Origin: Rhizobium binae
GTDB lineage: Bacteria; Pseudomonadota; Alphaproteobacteria; Rhizobiales; Rhizobiaceae
Direction: 5' to 3'
Assembly: GCF_017357225.1 (NCBI RefSeq)
Contig: NZ_CP071604.1
Span: 3,289,001 to 3,353,000, forward strand
Length of the DNA stretch: 64,000 nucleotides
Shown here: positions 61,733-64,000 of the stretch, piece after piece
Numbering within the stretch: position 1 is the stretch's first letter
Layout of the letters: each line of letters begins with the position of its first letter
Program-made: the position numbers and the translations under genes
The notes under the pieces: generated by a model
Databases searched by the model: none
What the model saw: only the letters and a program-made list of their open reading frames with translations
Told to the model about the DNA's origin: nothing

Positions 61733-62459
61733 GACAGACGTGAACCCTGATCAGATTGGCGCGGGCGCGTCGCAGCCGCTCGAATGGCGCGACGGCGATA
61801 TGCCTTATTCCACAGCCTTTGGCGATCATTTTTATTGTCAGACCGATGGCCGGCTGGAATGCGGTCACGTCTTCCTCGCCGGCAACGGCCTGCCCGAGCG
61901 TTGGAGCGGGCGGCAGACGTTCGTCATCGGCGAACTCGGCTTCGGCACCGGCCTGAACTTCGCCGAGACCTGGCGGCGATGGAAGCAGCACCGCGCCGCC
62001 GGCCAGCAGCTGCATTTCATCTCCTTCGAACTCCACCCGATGCGCGGCGAAGACATCGGCCGGGCGCTCTCGCACTGGCCAGAGATCGATGCCGAGCGCG
62101 AAGCGCTGACAGTGGCCTGGCCGCAAACGCCAGATGGCATCGTCTCGCTCGACCTCGACGACCAGACGCGGCTCAGCGTCGTCTGCGGCCGGGCGCTTGA
62201 CGGCGTCACCGCGGCAAAACCCGGCTTCGACGCCTGGTATCTCGATGGCTTCGCCCCGTCGCGCAACGGCGACATGTGGTCGGAAGAACTGATGCGTGAG
62301 GTCAACAAAAGGACCGCCGCCGGCGGCACCTTCGCCACCTATGCCGCGGCCGGCTTCGTACGCCGCAATCTCATAGCGGCAGGCTTTGCCGTGGAACGCC
62401 GCAAGGGTTTCGCCGGCAAGCGCGAGATGCTCTGCGGCGTCAAGGCGCCTGCCGGCTAA
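61731..62459 (+). CDS. mnmD: tRNA 5-aminomethyl-2-thiouridine methyltransferase domain protein
   Basis: 242 residues. Starts ADIQPLEWRDGDMPYSTAFG-like (read: SQPLEWRDGDMPYSTAFGDH), SAM motif GELGFGTGLNFAETW, FISFELHPMRGEDI, and the signature YLDGFAPSRNGDMWSEELM, then TYAAAGFVRRNLIAAGF. This is the MnmD half of MnmC, methylating nm5(s2)U34 of tRNA. ATG 61731 lacks a clear ribosome-binding site and overlaps the start codon of the divergent oxidoreductase gene, so leaderless or near-leaderless transcripts are possible. Confidence 0.92.
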   Translation: MTDVNPDQIGAGASQPLEWRDGDMPYSTAFGDHFYCQTDGRLECGHVFLAGNGLPERWSGRQTFVIGELGFGTGLNFAETWRRWKQHRAAGQQLHFISFELHPMRGEDIGRALSHWPEIDAEREALTVAWPQTPDGIVSLDLDDQTRLSVVCGRALDGVTAAKPGFDAWYLDGFAPSRNGDMWSEELMREVNKRTAAGGTFATYAAAGFVRRNLIAAGFAVERRKGFAGKREMLCGVKAPAG

Positions 62460-62485
62460 AGCTTATCGGCATTCGTCGCTGGAGA

Positions 62486-64000
62486 TCAGTAGCTCGTACG
62501 TTCCGCCTGCCGGTCGTCCTTGCCGAGCCATTGCCGGATCTTCTCTTCCAGTAGCTCGGGGCTGATCGGCTTCGACATATAGTCGTCCATGCCGGCGTCG
62601 AGGCAGAGCTCCCGGTCGCTTTCCAGCGCATGGGCGGTGACGCCAATGATCGGCACCCGATGGCCCTGCCCCTTTTCCCGTTCGCGGATCATCCGGGTCG
62701 CCTCATGGCCGTTCATGACGGGCATCGAGACATCCATCATGATGATGCGTGGCGTGTGGCTCTCCCAGGCGGAAACAGCCTGCTGCCCGTTATTGACAAC
62801 AAGGAAGGAAAGCCCCGTCGACTGCAGGATATGGGTGAAGACGATCTGGTTGACCTCGTTGTCTTCGGCGACAAGCACGTCGACGAATTCAGCCGCCCGC
62901 TTCTGCGGTGCTGGCACAGGGGCCGGCGCCAGCATGGCCGTTTCGGTCTGCAGGCGGGTGATTTCGGCCCGCGAAGCCTGCTTCACGCGCCGGGCGCGAA
63001 CCACCTCGACAACGGTGTTGCGCAGCACGTTGGCGCGCGCCGGCTTCATCAGATGCGCCTGGCCGTTCAGCGCCGCGAACTCCTTTTCCGTGCCCGAGAT
63101 GTCCATTGAGGTCAGGAAGATGATCGGCAGCTCGACGAAGCGGGGATCGGCGCGCAGCCGGCGGGCGACATCGGCGCCGTTCATGTCGGGCATGTGATAG
63201 TCGAGTATGACGGCATCGACGGTGACGCCGAGATCGGCCGCCGCTTCCAGGATCGCAAGGCCGGTGCCGCCGCCCTCGGCGGCTACGCCGTCGAAGCCCC
63301 AGAGCGAAAGCTGCTCGGTGAGGATGCGCCTGTTCACCTCATTGTCATCGACGACGAGCATGCGCGCGCCCTGCACGTTGATCGGCAGCGGCTTCGGCTC
63401 CAGGCGGGCAGCCGCCACTGCAAAGGGCAGATTGACGGTGAAGACCGAGCCCTTGCCCCATTGGCTCTCGACTTTCATATATCCGCCGAAGAGGTCGACG
63501 AGCCCGGCCGTGATCGCCAGTCCGAGGCCTGTTCCCTCATGCCGCCGGGTCGAGGAAGCATCGACCTGCGAGAACTTGTCGAACACCGACTCCAGCTTTT
63601 CCTCAGGGATACCGATACCCGTATCCTCGATACGGACGCTCGCCATGATCTCACCGCCGGCGCCGGTCTCGAAGCCGACATCGACGAAGACATGGCCACG
63701 CTCGGTGAACTTGACCGCGTTGCCGACGAGATTGGTGACGATCTGGCGGAAACGGCCGGCATCGCCGATCACGGCGGCGGGCAGGTCGGGTGCGGCCCGC
63801 ACCAGAAGCTCGATGTTCTTCTCGGCGGCATGCGAGGAGAGAAGGGTCGCCACATCCTCCACCGCTTCAGTGATATCGAAAGCCGCTTTGCGCAGCTTCA
63901 TCTGCCCGGCATCGATCTTCGAGAAGTCGAGAATATCGTTGATGATCGTCAGCAGCGCGTTGCCCGATTTGACGATAATATCGATGAAGGTTTTCTGGCG
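62486..64000 (-). CDS. Hybrid sensor histidine kinase with two receiver domains (N-terminus beyond window)
   Basis: 505 residues visible; the sensory part and H-box lie beyond the right edge. Seen: end of the dimerisation helix (LLTIINDILDFSKIDAGQ), ATPase N-box FRQIVTNLVGNAVKFTERGH, G1 IEDTGIGIPEEKLE, F/G2 boxes FDKFSQVDASSTRRHEGTGL and GLAITAGLVDLFGG. First receiver: MLVVDDNEVNRR and VILDYHMPDMNGADVA. Second receiver: VLVAEDNEVNQI, MMDVSMPVMNGHEATRM and SKPI. Both keep the phosphoacceptor Asp. A BarA/RpfC-like phosphorelay kinase; no partner gene is visible. It converges with mnmD, 26 bp apart. Confidence 0.9.
   Translation of the reverse strand, partial: RQKTFIDIIVKSGNALLTIINDILDFSKIDAGQMKLRKAAFDITEAVEDVATLLSSHAAEKNIELLVRAAPDLPAAVIGDAGRFRQIVTNLVGNAVKFTERGHVFVDVGFETGAGGEIMASVRIEDTGIGIPEEKLESVFDKFSQVDASSTRRHEGTGLGLAITAGLVDLFGGYMKVESQWGKGSVFTVNLPFAVAAARLEPKPLPINVQGARMLVVDDNEVNRRILTEQLSLWGFDGVAAEGGGTGLAILEAAADLGVTVDAVILDYHMPDMNGADVARRLRADPRFVELPIIFLTSMDISGTEKEFAALNGQAHLMKPARANVLRNTVVEVVRARRVKQASRAEITRLQTETAMLAPAPVPAPQKRAAEFVDVLVAEDNEVNQIVFTHILQSTGLSFLVVNNGQQAVSAWESHTPRIIMMDVSMPVMNGHEATRMIREREKGQGHRVPIIGVTAHALESDRELCLDAGMDDYMSKPISPELLEEKIRQWLGKDDRQAERTSY

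Overview
The window reads as chromosome of a fast-growing rhizobium, most likely the Rhizobium leguminosarum/etli group. The grounds are very dense GC-rich coding DNA, a BacA peptide transporter, a eukaryotic-type glutamine synthetase II behind a sigma-54 promoter, a bdhA-xdhA-xdhB gene order as described in Sinorhizobium, and dispersed palindromic intergenic repeats of the rhizobial mosaic type. No rRNA, tRNA, CRISPR array, prophage or intact insertion sequence was seen. Both edges cut a gene: a choline-type ABC ATPase on the left and a hybrid histidine kinase on the right.

Layout. 1-8 kb: end of a choV-like gene, a HugZ-type protein, an ArsR regulator, an omega-amino-acid:pyruvate aminotransferase, an HD-GYP protein with a short C-terminus, an orphan branched-chain amino acid binding protein and adenine deaminase. 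8-17 kb: alpha-glucosidase, divergent from a complete oppABCDF operon with a strong hairpin between oppA and oppB, then a small secreted protein and a KDG kinase. 17-22 kb: a DUF2735 gene divergent from glnII, a GT4 glycosyltransferase with a Pho-box-like site, and an esterase/OhrR-type pair with twin operator-like repeats. 22-31 kb: der with a TPR membrane protein, NnrU, a polysaccharide deacetylase, bacA, an MFS transporter and PadR pair, methionine aminopeptidase and a luciferase-like monooxygenase. 31-36 kb: a frameshifted GIY-YIG nuclease remnant, an AHSA1 protein, an ECF42 sigma factor with its YCII partner, and glpK.

36-48 kb and 56-60 kb carry purine catabolism: bdhA-xdhA-xdhB-xdhC, a GcvA-like LysR regulator, puuD-guaD, and a tightly overlapping block puuE-uraD-(HepT-like)-allA-uraH-(metallophosphoesterase). 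With adenine deaminase at 6.2 kb, the window encodes the route from adenine or guanine through xanthine, urate and allantoin, plus ureidoglycolate lyase; no allantoicase is present. GlnII would assimilate the ammonium released.

48-56 kb holds the least understood loci. One is a lipid-type module resembling enterobacterial ynbA/ynbC/ynbD: a CDP-alcohol phosphatidyltransferase divergent from a hydrolase-methyltransferase fusion, a PAP2/dual-specificity phosphatase fusion and a small membrane protein. The other is a pspA-yqiJ-yqiK membrane-stress operon. Its pspA is preceded, in the same uninterrupted frame, by about 170 codons that resemble the N-terminal half of a TnpB transposase. At 60.5-62.5 kb the two activities that are fused in E. 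coli MnmC lie as divergent genes whose start codons overlap. Two decayed genes were found: the GIY-YIG nuclease, and an S51 peptidase whose break coincides with a 28-bp near-perfect palindrome.
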